Shown in pieces: positions 48,870 to 61,700 of a DNA stretch of 64,000 nt. Each line of letters opens with the position of its first letter. Position 1 is the stretch's first letter. A model generated the notes under the pieces. That model ran no database searches. It was given only the letters and a program-made list of their open reading frames with translations, and was not told the DNA's origin. Source of the DNA: Cryptomeria japonica (Eukaryota; Streptophyta; Pinopsida; Cupressales; Cupressaceae); assembly GCF_030272615.1 (NCBI RefSeq), contig NC_081406.1, forward strand, positions 165,709,521 through 165,773,520. The letters run 5' to 3'. The translations under genes and the position numbers were made by a program.

Positions 48870-51640
48870 GTATGCGAATGCCTCTACTGACTAGAGATCG
48901 GATGGGTCTGACGATTTCATGGAGCTTGAGCATCTTCCAAACCACTAAGCATAATATCTATTTTAGGAGCAATAAGGCTTCTAAGTTCATAGACTCAACC
49001 AATTATTTTTTCTTTTTCTTAATTCAAACTCCTAATTTTCTCAAGCAAAGATACTATTTGTTTTTTAGTACTACTCAGGGAGACTGATAATGGATCAAAT
49101 GATTGAGATAATTTGATAAGTTGATCCTCATGCTCTTTAAACTTCTCCTTGATATTTTGAGTGAACTTGGATAGCTTCAAACATGACTTATAGATGTTTC
49201 CTTGCTCAAATAGTGCATCCTGAACACCTTTTATGTTAGCATCCAAAGTGATTCTATCATCTGCAACCATACACTTTAGTGTCTGAAACCTTCTTGCATA
49301 AAATTCATTGTGGAATTTCTCTTTAGTAGAATTCTCAAATTATTGAAAGTAATTGTCAATAAAATTGATTAGGCTTTTCAGATTACTGGATGGGGTGTAT
49401 GATGGGTCCTTCTGAAATGAGGGCATGAGTTTTTCTAAGACATCGGATGCCAAAGTGACTAGCTCATTGTATTCTGTGTATGATTTCATCAAGTCCTCAC
49501 TAGATTTGGCTTGAGAAAATGCAACTAATTTAAGCACCTAGACAGGGGATAAAGAAGCTAGGTGAATAGGACCTTGAGTGAATTTAGAATCCTCTTCATA
49601 GATTTGCTTCCCCTTTACTGATTTCTGAGTTTCTTGACTCAACTTCAAACTTTACTTTAGGATTCTCGTGATTAGTGTCCTCAACAAATCCAACTATGTC
49701 AGAAACCAATTTTGCTGATTATCCTTTCAGAATAGAAGGTTCATCAGTTTTAGGCATACCTAGGCTTTCCAGAATAGTCTTCTAAACATATTCCTGTGAT
49801 TTCTTCAGAATCACCTCATACTGATTTTTCAATAAGACTGCTCTTAGAATCTATTCGGTTTCCTTTCTAACATCATCACTCTTACCAACCATTATTTTGT
49901 TTACTCTTTTCTTCCTTTTGAAATTCTCCTTTTTTTCCTCAAGAATTCGATCAAATTCTATCTTAGCTATCACCAGACTGATTTGAACCAACACACATTC
50001 TAGTTGATTCTTTCCTCATGTTTAAAATATCATACAAACTCCGAGGAATTTTTGACATTATTTCAATAAGGGGTCTATTGTATTTATTTAGATATTGAAT
50101 AGTTTCCTCTTATATGGTTCTCTTGCCATCATAATCCAATAACTCATAATATTTATAAATATGTTTGAGGTTACCTTCCTTAATTATGGTTTCCTTAACC
50201 TTCCTTATGGTCACCACAGAGTCATCTGAACGGCTCTTCATGCTAGCTCGCTTCTCACCGGATGATTTGCCTTTGATAGGTTAAGCAGATTTAACAATCT
50301 TCTTTATTTCCTTGACTGCATCATTTGATTCAGTTTCTTCATCATTAGGCATGATTACTCTTGCTTGTCCTCACTTCCTTTTACCTTCACCAATTGGTTT
50401 AGCTTGGGGCTTGGGTGACCTGATAGGTTTCTAACCACTAGATGAGGGTATATATCACTTTGGCTGCTTAGGATTGGGAATAGGAGCTTTTGGTTTAGCC
50501 TTCTTTGGTTTAACCATATCTTCTTCCTTCAAAATGTTATTTTCTCTGGCACTCCTAACTACTTCCTTGGAGATTCCCATGCCCTCTGCTAGCTTCTCAA
50601 CCTCCTTCTTGACTTTTCTCTACATCTTAGGCTTCTTGAACTTAGTGTGTAGGTCCAAGCTCTTCTCTTTGTAGGTTCCAAATATTTCCTCTGATGTATC
50701 CACTAGTTTTCTTAACAAATGTTGGGAATATGCATCAAGAATATGTCCTATCTCATATCCCCTAGGTAAGATCCATGAGGTTCTAGGTTCTATTGCTTCC
50801 ATAAGACACTGATATATATCAACCATAAGGCATATTATGTCTTCATATTTTTCACTATTTCCTTAGGGATTCGTTCTCTACTCTGCATCATGCTTTGGAA
50901 TATTTTGAAGTTTCCCCATAGAATGCCATTTTGGGCTGTAGCATCTCCAAGACCATAGAGTGCTTCCATTATTTGCACTACTACTGGCCTGTCATAAGCC
51001 CACTGCACCTTCCCAACACCCAGAATCTCATTCATAAAGTATAAGTATAGGCATATGATCAAGGTTCTATATTTGAATACATGCTTCTTATCTTGTTTGA
51101 TCTTCTTCAAATTGCTCAACAACTCTCTTTGGAGCACTTCACACAAATCATACTTTTTATCTTCTTTCAATATCCGATAAGCCGCCTAGATAGCTATTCC
51201 AGATACTGCATTATCTCGGTTGGATTGACATAATTTGTAACCCATCACCATTGATGCGAATTTGATATCATATTCAACAATATCATTAATTGTCATCGAC
51301 CTATTGTCAAATTGGGAATTGGTTGCCTCTATTACCGTGTGGTTCTTGACATGTCACAAAGCAGGCACCTCATCGACTGAGCTTAAACAGGTTACCGCCT
51401 TGATTGCACATAGGGTTATCTTGTAAGGTTTATAATGAATTCATCATGTATCCTATTCAGAATGTACCAAACCCACTCCAGCTCATCGAACACCAGAAAA
51501 TTAATGAACTGTGTGAAACCCTTCTCCTCAATCGACTTAAATTTAGGTTTCAAGTTACCCATTTCGTCAAGCATGTGTTTTGTATATAGTTTCATCATTT
51601 GTGCACTTCCGAGCTCTCCAATATTACAATGGATGTAAAT
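48870..51640 (-). pseudogene. Extra ORF between pol and 3' LTR of the minus-strand element, broken
   Basis: Successive minus-strand frames at 51598, 51170, 50826, 49537 and 49270 give a low-identity but continuous protein-like product. The best block (51170-50835) contains CEVLQRELLSNLKKIKQDKK and ILGVGKVQWAYDRPVVVQIM. The last part (49270-49019) is a coiled coil (EDQLIKLSQSFDPLS). Position just upstream of the polypurine tract fits the additional or 'env-like' ORFs of some plant LTR elements. No known domain is recognised, and stops and shifts show it is dead. The pol genes expected to the right are missing. Confidence 0.55.
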
Positions 51641-52713
51641 ATTAGAACTAGTGATCTAGTTTCAAGAAATTATAAAATATTATGTGGTGAAACTTATACA
51701 TTATGAAATATGCAAGTTATAAAAATATAACAAACAAAAAATAACTAGAAATAAAAGACAAATGATAGAATTTCTTAAAAAATATATATTATATATAACT
51801 AAAATCCACATATAAAATATCAAAACTTATTAGTTTACATCATCCTTATTTTAATTAACAATGATAAAAATAAAAAATATTAAAATTATTGATTTTAAAC
51901 ATCTTAGTTAGGCCCAAAATATGGAAAACACCATTGTGACCTGACCAATCATTTAGTTTGTTAACACTTTCATGTTGAATGTCGTGAGGACCCAAAATCA
52001 TTTTGTAAATAAAATTTTAAAAAAATTGGTCAATGATCTTGTGAAGTTTAATGGGCACCATATCAATTCAAAAGAAAAGTTTTCTTAGCCAAGGAGAATG
52101 ATATGGCTTCTACATGACCAACTACACAAGATAGTTGGCTTACCATAACATGTATCCAATGAAGTAGATAAAGTATGACATCATTATTTATGTTCACATT
52201 GTATGGGACATGGGCTAAATGAAGTGTAGAAGCAATGCATAGGTAGTATATAAAAGAACATAATAACATAATCTTTATTGATTCAATCGTATTCAACAAG
52301 ATGATCTTACATTGCTTCATAGTAGGTTTTTATTCTGGTACAAAAATTTCAAAATTTATCTACGAAGATAACTCCCAACAACTACCTATCAAATTATTAA
52401 TATTATTTTAATTATTAAAGAGAACTAATTATATAAATTAAAGTGATTTTTAATGTAGCACTTAGCTCTAGATTTATTTTATTATAAATGTTAAAATTTT
52501 TATTTTCAATGTACTAAAAGGTTTAAATTTCATTCATATGAAGTCTCCCAATCAATAAATTAATTGTGTTTCATTATAAGAATAGAATATGTTTTTAAGA
52601 TGACGTAATGTTGAAGTGATATTTTTATCTTTTTTGTAGTTGAATTCAAAATTTGCTTCAACAAATGCTTGTGTCTTTGTCCCCTAGATTATTCTTAGAT
52701 GTTGAATAAATTT
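51641..52713. other. AT-rich intergenic, nothing recognised
   Basis: No coding or repeat signal that I can support. The element to the left appears truncated here. Confidence 0.3.
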
Positions 52714-54615
52714 TTAACCCTAATAGTGATATAAACCATAAACTTAATCCTAACCCTAACCCTAACCCTAACCCTATGATATAAACCCTAAATCCTAAGC
52801 ATAACCATTATCTTAACCCTAACCCTAGCCTTAACCCTAACCATGATGTAAATGCAAACCCTAACCATTAACCTAACCCTAAAAGTGATGCAAACCACAA
52901 CTATAACCGTAACCCTACACATAATCCTAAGCATTACCATAAATCATAAGCCTAAACATAATCTTGACCTCGACCCTAGCCCTAACCACTAACGTAAACC
53001 TAAGAATGATGTAATATCTATCTATAATCCTAACCCTAACCCTTAACCCTATGATATAAACCCTAACCATAGACATAACCCTTACCATAATTCTAAATAT
53101 TAATCCTTTGAACCACAATCATAAAATTAACCATAACCCTAACCCTGAGGCTAATCCTTACCCTAACATTGTGATATAAACCCTAACCCTAAATGTAAAA
53201 CTAACCGTAATCATAAATCCTAATCCTAACCCTAATCCTAATCCCATGATATAAACCCTAAACCTAGAAATAATCATAACAATAATACTACATCCTAAGC
53301 CTAACCATTAACTTAACTCTAACAATGATATAAACCCTTACTACAACCATAACCCTAACCATTAACCTAACCCTAAAAGTGATACAAACCATAACTATAA
53401 CCCTAACCCTAACCCTAACCCTTAACCTTGAGTATAACCCTATGATATACATCCTAACCCTACACACAATCCTAACCATAACCATAAATCCTAAGCCTAA
53501 ACACAATCTTAACCCTAATCCTAACCCTTACTCTAACCATTAACCTAACCCTAACAATGATGTAAAATCTATCTATAATCCTAACCCTAACCCTAATCCT
53601 ATGATATAAATCCTAACCCTAGACATAACCCTAACCATAATTATAAATGTTAAGTCTAACCATAATCTTAAACTTAACCATAACCCTAACCACTATGCTC
53701 ACCCTCACCCTAACACGGTAATGTATAAACAACAACCCTAAACATAAAAACTAACCATAAATGTAAATCCTAATCCTAACCACAATCTTAACCCTAACCC
53801 TAATCATGATGTAAATCCAAACCCTAACCATTAAAATCACCCTAACAATTATGTAAACCCTACCTATAGTCCTAACCCTAATCCATAACCATAACCACCC
53901 TAGCCCTATGATATAAAGGTCCTAACCCTATGTATAATCTTAACCATAACCCTAAATCCTAAGCCTAACCACAATTTTAACATTAATTGTAACACTAAAC
54001 ATGATGTAAATACAAACCCTAACCATTAACCTAACCATAAAAATGATGTAAACCCTAACTATAATCCTAAACCTAATCCTTAACCCTAACCCTAACCACA
54101 ATTATAACCCTAACCTTATGATATAAACTCTAATCATACAGATAATCCTAACCATATACATAAAAATTAAGCCTAACTAGAACCTTAACCCTTACAATGA
54201 TGTAAATCTAAACCCTAACCATTAACCTAACCCTAACAATGATGTAAACCCTAACTATAATCCTAACTCTAACCTTAACCCTAGACATAATCCTCACCAT
54301 AATGATAAATCGAAAGCCTAACCACGATCTTAACCCTATCCCTAATCTTAATCATGAAGTAAATCCAAACCCTAATCATTAACCTAATGCTAACAATGAT
54401 GTAAACCCTAACTATAATCCTAACCCTAATCATAGCCCTATGATATAAACCATAACCTTACACATAATCTAGCCATAACCCTAAATCCTAGCCTAATCAC
54501 AATCTTAACGCTAACCGTAACACTAAACATGATGTAAATCCAAACCCTGACCATTAACCTAACCTAAACAATGATGTAAACCCTAACTACAACCATAATC
54601 CTATCCCTAATAGCA
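52714..54615. repeat. Degenerate CCCTAA telomere-like array with higher-order structure
   Basis: CCCTAA/CCTAAC hexamers dominate for 1.9 kb, with an uncorrupted run of four or more at about 52750-52775. Longer words recur in fixed order: gatgtaaatccaaaccctaa at 52844, 53808, 54003, 54199 and 54531 (a variant at 54356), and atgatataaaccctaa between them, giving units of about 160-200 bp in the right half. The base unit is six bases, not the seven-base CCCTAAA of most plants. It is too degenerate to be a working telomere. Confidence 0.85.
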
Positions 54616-54745
54616 AGACAAAATGAACCCTATTCCTTATTGAATTAGGCCTACTATTTTAAACCAAATCAAATCCTAACCCTAATAGTAAACCATAATG
54701 AACCCTAATCCTTATTGAATTAGGCCTACTATTTTGATTCCAATC
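54616..54745. repeat. Two-copy tandem repeat (about 75 bp)
   Basis: The word ttattgaattaggcctacta occurs twice (from about 54638 and 54713), each preceded by aatgaaccctaatcc-type sequence. It borders the telomere-like block. Confidence 0.6.
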
Positions 54746-54856
54746 CTAACTATAATTATAAATCTAGAATTGAACCAAATAGAATCCTAAACTATACAAC
54801 AATACATATATTGAAATTAATTTATGTCATGTCTTTCAATTCATGTTGCAACTGCT

Positions 54857-55022
54857 ACTAGCTTATATATATTTAATAATATATATAGAATAAGCCGAGA
54901 GGTATCCTTCTCGAGGCGCCTATTGCACTTTAATGTTGATAAATCAATAAAAAAAATAGGCGCCTCGAGAAGGATACCTCTCGGCTTATTCTATATATAT
55001 TATTAAATATATATAAGCTAGT
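54857..55022. repeat. Perfect 68-bp inverted repeat with 30-base loop
   Basis: The left arm 54857-54924 and right arm 54955-55022 are exact reverse complements at all 68 positions. Both contain taagccgagaggtatccttc / gaaggatacctctcggctta and a GGCGCC site. The loop is 30 bases. It lies about 0.7 kb upstream of the first clear exon of the ANK-KAP gene. An RNA through it would form a 68-bp duplex. It may be a very young foldback element, a source of small RNAs, or an assembly artefact. Confidence 0.9.
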
Positions 55023-55705
55023 TTATTATATATGACACTCTAATGTGCAATTTGAAATAAGTTAAATTCTAATTAGCTCTTAACAACTAGAAAGAGAGGG
55101 AAACATGAGCCTAATTTAATAAAATTCAATTTTAAATATTTTGAATTCAAAACTATAATCATAAAAACAAACCAAACTGATTTTATATTTTAGTCTAAAC
55201 TAAAATTAAAAATAATAATAATAAAGACAAATCTTAACAAAATTATTTATGAACTTCTACATAAAATACACCTTATTATATATTAATCGAAACATTTTAA
55301 ATTTTTTATCTTGCAATAGAAATTTAAAGAGCACCCACTAAAACTATAAAATGTGTTACTAGATTGCAGTAAATCACGATTGGAAATCCTAATCATCCCG
55401 TAGCACTTAATATTTTCCACCAGAATGCCTTAAAATCCGTGCCAAACATTTCGAAAACAATTAGGATGTGTTGACTATTCTGGCCATTGAAAATTTTATC
55501 TGAAAATTTTAGTAACGATTTCGATGCCAGAACAGATTTGATCTTTCTCTATACTGCCACGTTTTTTGACCGGGTTTTGGACCCCCATGTCGTCAAAGAA
55601 TTAGAATCGTATACTTTTCTTTTAAAAAGGTGCAATTGTTTATCCATCATTGAGCAGCTAGATATGCTAAAATAAAATTGAACTAATACTGAAAAGTTCT
55701 TTCAG
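55023..55705 (+). promoter_or_regulatory. Upstream region and probable 5' exon/intron of the ANK-KAP gene
   Basis: The ankyrin frame is open back to a splice acceptor (ttctttcag, 55697-55705) but has no ATG near it, so an upstream exon is expected. The frame at 55487-55675 is protein-like (FSNDFDARTDLIFLYTATFF) and could be that exon, but it starts with TTG and no strong donor gives the needed phase; only a weak gtttat donor at 55638 does. Transcription start and first exon are unresolved. Confidence 0.35.
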
Positions 55706-58700
55706 GTCATGCATACGCCAATGTTCAAATCAGCGACTCACAAAAAGAAGTAGCATTGTTGCTGTCCGTGGATGATTGGAATTATGAGGTTGTTTACTGG
55801 TTGTTTAACTCCTGGAGAAAAAACGATAGTATGGCCCTGCCAGATGTGATGGATGGCAGAATTCCATTCAGTTATCCCACCAAATTCAAAGAGATGAACA
55901 CCAAGGTTTGCTCTCTGGCCAGGAAGCTCGGAGATAAGGGACCTGTGAATGAAAAAGCGGGTAAAAGGAAACTTTTGGGCAAAGACTCAGTCAGAGACGT
56001 GCTATCTGACATGATCAAAATTGTGGAGGAGGAGAACCTACCGCAATACTTTTTGGAATTTGGTATAGATGACGATGTAAATATTATTTATCATTTACTT
56101 CCAGGGTCGCTGAAGCCTGAGTGGCTTCATGATCTTGCTCAGGATGGAGGTGCGGACTGGGATGACATTGCAGATGCGATCTGGAACTTTTTGTCTCAAA
56201 GTTTTGCAGAGTCGATGGTAAGGCTTTTTTCAACTAGCATTCTTGCACATATATGTAAGCGAAATGATGAATATGTTCTGGAAACAATGACCTCAAGAGG
56301 AGAGAGTTTCATGTTTGCCTCTTCCGTTCTCTTCAATCTCTCTTTGTTTCGAGAACACATAATCCACACACCCCTCGCACACGGTTGCGAAGACACGTGT
56401 GCTGATAAGATGATAGAGCACGTAGCATCGATCTGCAGGAGAGATGATCTTGCACGTTTCAAGCAGACATTGCAAAGCAACGCAATGTGGAGGTGCAACA
56501 ACCAGATCGGAAATTATGATCTTCTAAACAAGCTTCTAATCACTGTAGCCGGTGGCCATCCTCATAGTCTGTTGGAAAAGAGGGCAGAAAATGTTATATT
56601 GCTGGTAAAGAGTTTGTTAGACTGCGGAGCTCAGCTTGGATCGATGTATTTAATAGACCGGTCATTGACAGTCCTTGAACATGCTGTAAATTGTGTTGAA
56701 GATGACGACACTACAAAAAGGGTTGTAGAATTTTTGCTCAAGGAATGCAACGCAGGACAACAATTGATAAATACTCCAAACAAATATGATTCTGAACGGA
56801 CTCCTCTTCATGTTGCTTCTCAGCGGGGTTACGCTAATACGTGTCATTTGCTTCTTGAGCACGGAGCTAATGCAGATGTTCAAGATAAGCAGAACCGGAC
56901 TGCTTTGTACATTGCTTCTGAGAATGGGCATACTGACACGTGTCGTTTCCTTCTTGAGCACGGAGCTAATGCAGATGTTCAAGATGACCGAAAACGGACA
57001 CCTCTGCACATTGCTGTTAGGCGTGGGAATGATGCACTTGTAAATGTATTAATGAAACAAGAGAAAATTGGTGATGTACTTGAATTAAAAGACGATTTGG
57101 GAAAAAGCCCTTTAGATATGGCGGTTGAGGAGGACGACGATATAAAATTAATAGCAAAGTTGATATCAAAGTTCAGATCCCCTGAAGATTATTTTGATAT
57201 AGTGGATCTGCAACAGCTTCTACGTTACTCTTTTCTGGAAGGGTCTGACCGTATTGTTGACATTTTGTTAGAGAAGGGAACAAAACTGCCAGCTGGTGAA
57301 TGTGATGATGAAGGAAAATCAGTTTTGCATTTGGCTGCTATGTGTGAAGATGTCGACAAAGCAATTACAATGTTCAACATTGCATTTGAACATATTGGTA
57401 AAAACGAAAGCTTGGTGCTCAAGTGCGACAAAAGAGGGAGGACTGCTCTCCACGAGGCCGCTTTGAATGGAAATGAACAGCTCTGCCGTCGTTTGATGTC
57501 CATAAATCCAAAAGTAGCATATTTGAAAGACAGGGATGGCCGGAACCCTCTATACGACGCAGCTAGCGCAAAACATGATGAGAGATATATTATACAGATG
57601 TTACTTAATGTATATTCCGTCAAAGATATTTTTCTAAATGATTTCACAGATCGGAACGGCTTGACACCATTGCACATTGCTGCTTCACAAGGGAAAGGCA
57701 GCCTGGTCAGATTCCTCCTTTATCTTGCACAACGAGGCGTGGAATATTTGAAGCTAAGTGATTTCCTTGGTCAAACAGCTCTTCATAAGGCTGCAAATTG
57801 TGGAGACTACGATACACTAGAAACTCTGTTGAATGAAGGTGCCCATCCATTGGAAGAACGGGATTGTGATGGTCGGATTGCACTTCATTATGCTGTGAAA
57901 GCCAAAACTGAAGGAGACAAAAGTAAATTGATTGACTTGTTATTACAGAAATGCAAAACTGATGAAGAGAAATGGCTCTTCTTGTGGGCTTCTGCAGCAG
58001 GCATAGGTACCGCTGACGAGAGTCTCAGCAATGATGATCCACTTCACCAATTCCTCGTAAATAAAAGGAATGAAATTAAAGGGAATTTGAAGACTAAGAA
58101 TTTGTTGAAAACAGCTATTTCTGCCGGAGATATAGAAATGACTAAAGAATTGATTGCTAGAGGTTATCCAATTGCAGATATTTCGGATCCAGAATGGAGG
58201 GGAAAATTAACAGAAGAAAAAGAAAAGAATGTAAAGAAAGGTACCTTTTAAGTCCTTCCTGGACAACATTAGTCAATATTTACATGATATCTGCCTTTAG
58301 ATTTATGGATGCTTGTTCTGTTTGCAGTTTTAAGGCAACTTGAAAGGATTGCTGAACAAGCGAATGACCAACCAACAGTGTTAGACAATCTCGGTAAACA
58401 AAAATTAGCACTTCTTTAATTCAGGAGTTATCGACTTTATCATTTCAACCTATTATTTTTTTCAATTTTTAATCTTAAGTTTTACGAATTGATCAGGGAG
58501 AATTGACTATGCACAAGGTCTTGCTGCATTACTTTTGAATCCTTACATAAAACCTCCCATTGTTGTTGGAATTACTGGAACCTGGGGAATGGGAAAGTCG
58601 AGTTTAATGGTTCAGGTATCATATAATTGGCTTTTAGGCTTATTGGAAAGAACTTGTTTCATTGTAAATCACTTCATCTAACGTTATTTCGGGATTTTTT

Positions 58701-61700
58701 AAATGATTCAGACAGAAAGTATTATGCTTAAAACAGCAGCTCAAATGGCATTGTTGCCATATGCAAAATTATCAGGTTTAGCTTCAGAATTACCCGAGAT
58801 CACAACCTTTGAATTATCCAAAAAAGGGAAAAAGAAATATGAAGAAATAAAGAGATATGTGGACTTTGAACAAAACAGCAATGCAGTTTTATTTTGTACC
58901 ATCATGGATAAAATTTTGAGGTGGTTAAAGAAAAGCACAAAAACGAAGTCCGAAGCAGAGGTAAAATTTTCAACACCAAGATAAATTTCGCTGCTCCTTC
59001 ATTGTAAAAATTAATATACTCTGAACCTTATATTGAGTAACAAGTTTGTTTTCCAGAACGGACATATTAAGCAAGACTCTCTTGTGGAATTCCTAAATAG
59101 TTACAAAGTTAAATATCGTAAAATGTTCAAATCACTTGCTGCAATGGATAACACAGGCATGGTAAGAATGCTAGTTTACCATAAAGGTGCTTTAGTTTTA
59201 AGCAATTTAATAATTGACACTAGTGAACTCTTTGAAACTTGATTTTTAAGTGTAAATATTTATTCTTGTTTTCAGTTCACAACAAGAATCAGAGAAGATC
59301 AAGAACAACAAAAATCAAAATCAATGTGGAAAATGGTGAGGACCTAAGCCTAATTAAGAAGCATTTTAATATGTTTTTATCTTAAAGACTCACTTTTGTT
59401 GCAGTTTACAACTAATTATCAACAATCAAAACCAAGTCTCCAAAAATCAAAAACAGATTTCCTAGTACAGGAAAGCATCCCATCTGTTTTGACTGTTCAG
59501 TATAATGCATGGAAATATAAAAACGAAACAGAAGCATTGGCAGGAATGGCAGTTGAGATCACCAAAGAGTTGGAGGGTACTATGACTCAGGCTCAGTGGC
59601 TCTCCACTTGTTGGAGAAATACTTGGGACAAGAAAAAATACAATATATGGGTTGAAATTATTTACCCATGCCTTCTTGTAGTGGTTTTGGCATGCACTAT
59701 TACTTGGATTTTATGGGTTATTTTGGACAAGTCAAACAAGCTTAAGGATTGGGACATACCGAAATATGCATGTTTACCAGTAGGTATAATCATTATTGGA
59801 TGGAAGGTCACAAAGTCAGTACTAGCAATTTTAAAACCAGTGAGTACTCAGTTAATGAGCTACATATCATTCCCAGATCACACAGATAAATTGGGTTATC
59901 AGGAAAGGGTGATATCAGATATCACTTTTTTGAAAGATGAAATCGGCAAAAGGCCATATATTGTTTTCAAGGCGTATTCCTGTGTATTAACTATGATTTC
60001 TACACTGTGGCTCCTATTTTTTGAGTGGTGGGTTGCACTCTTGCCTTTCCATTGTAGAATCTTTGGGGAGAAGACCATGATGATTCCAAAAATAGCCCCT
60101 GCATTTGGCACTAACCTGCGAATAATTGTTTTTATTGAAGACCTTGATCGGTGTCAAGAATCTGTGATTTTGGAGGTATCTATTAATTAATTTATTTGTA
60201 TTTCTGTCTAACAGTAATCTTTAGTGCAATCTATACACTAGTTGAAACAACGTTTGTGTCCCATTCCAGAATTTTAATACAATTATACAATTGGCACAGG
60301 TTTTATCAGCCATCAATCTTGTTTTGGCAGTGTGTGAAATAAGCGTGGTGCTAGGAATTGACAAAGGACACATAGAAAGAGCAGTAGTTGGTAAACATGG
60401 AGATATGGAAACTAATAGGTCAAATATGGATAATCAGGAAATAGCAGAAAAGTATCTACAAAAAATAATACAACTTCCACTCAACCTCCCTGACCCTAGC
60501 GAAGAGCAGTCCAGAAAGTTTTTGGAAGGACAACTGGGTGTTTTCAAAGAACAAAATGAAGATGCTGATTCAGAATTAAGACAAGGCACAAGCATGGCCA
60601 AACCATCAAGACAAAAAACATTTTCAAGACAGAAAACATTTTTATCAGGTACGAATAAAGTATTAATGCAAGAATTTAGAAGACGAGGAAGAATTGTCAT
60701 ATTTTGATTTAAATGTTTTAACTGTAAATATGTTACTAAATAGTATTTAATGTCAAACATTTGTTGATTACAGATGCTAAGAAGTCAAAATCATCTTTAT
60801 GGGATGATTCAGAAAGATCAGAACCAGAACCTACAACCACGGCTGCCAGATGTAGCAATACAAGGTTTCAACTTTTAAAAGGGAAGATTACAAAAATATT
60901 TTGTGGTGGGTGTTTGAATAAATTTAGGAAGCATTATTTGATTTAATATTTTTGTTTCATAAGATTGATGTATCACGAAGAAGAATAAATATTTAATTAG
61001 AATATAATGAATAAGTAAAATAATTGTGATATTATTTTATTTTTTATAATTCGTATAATTTATTAAATAATTTAAAATTTTATTTATTAAGATAAATTTT
61101 TCGCTATCAGCTATATAATATGGAGTACGAAATTTGTAAGCACAAAAGATATTTGCTTTGTTTTGATTAATCAGTGCAGGTGAATTCTAATCTAGTGCGT
61201 TTAATCCATGTAAAGTTTACATCTATCCTAAACACTATTTTAAATGCATGGGAGTAAAAAACCAGAAGAAAAATTAGAGTTGACTTTTTATTTCCAAGTA
61301 GCTTTATATTTACTTCTTGTTCATTCAAATAGGGAGGACAGATAAAACAGAAGCAACGAGTGATGCAGCGCCAAATCAATCTAGTCAAACAAGAAGAGGT
61401 GGTCAACAAGAAGTATCCATTGGTAAGCACGTTGTAAATACAATAAGTAATTAACAAATCCTTAACTTTGGTTTTAAGTTCTACATTCTTTATAAAATTT
61501 ATTTCTAGAGTTAAATGCTATAATATATTTTTGATAGTTTACAAATGTTTATGTAGGTAACAGAAATCATTGGTCCGGGATTCCTATTACAGAGATGCTA
61601 TTCGTCAAGTATAGTAAAGGCGAACAAGATGCATTTTGTTACTTTCAGAATCTGGCAACTGATAGTAGAAAACTTCCTCGAGAGTGGAAGCGGCATCTCA

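Noticed and set aside
52714-54615. Functional telomere or chromosome end
   Set aside because: Too degenerate, with higher-order units, and a gene follows it.
59975-60057. An intron hidden in the exon before Walker B
   Set aside because: The possible acceptor (ccattgtag) needs a phase that only a 51-base intron would satisfy; other donors lead to an early stop.
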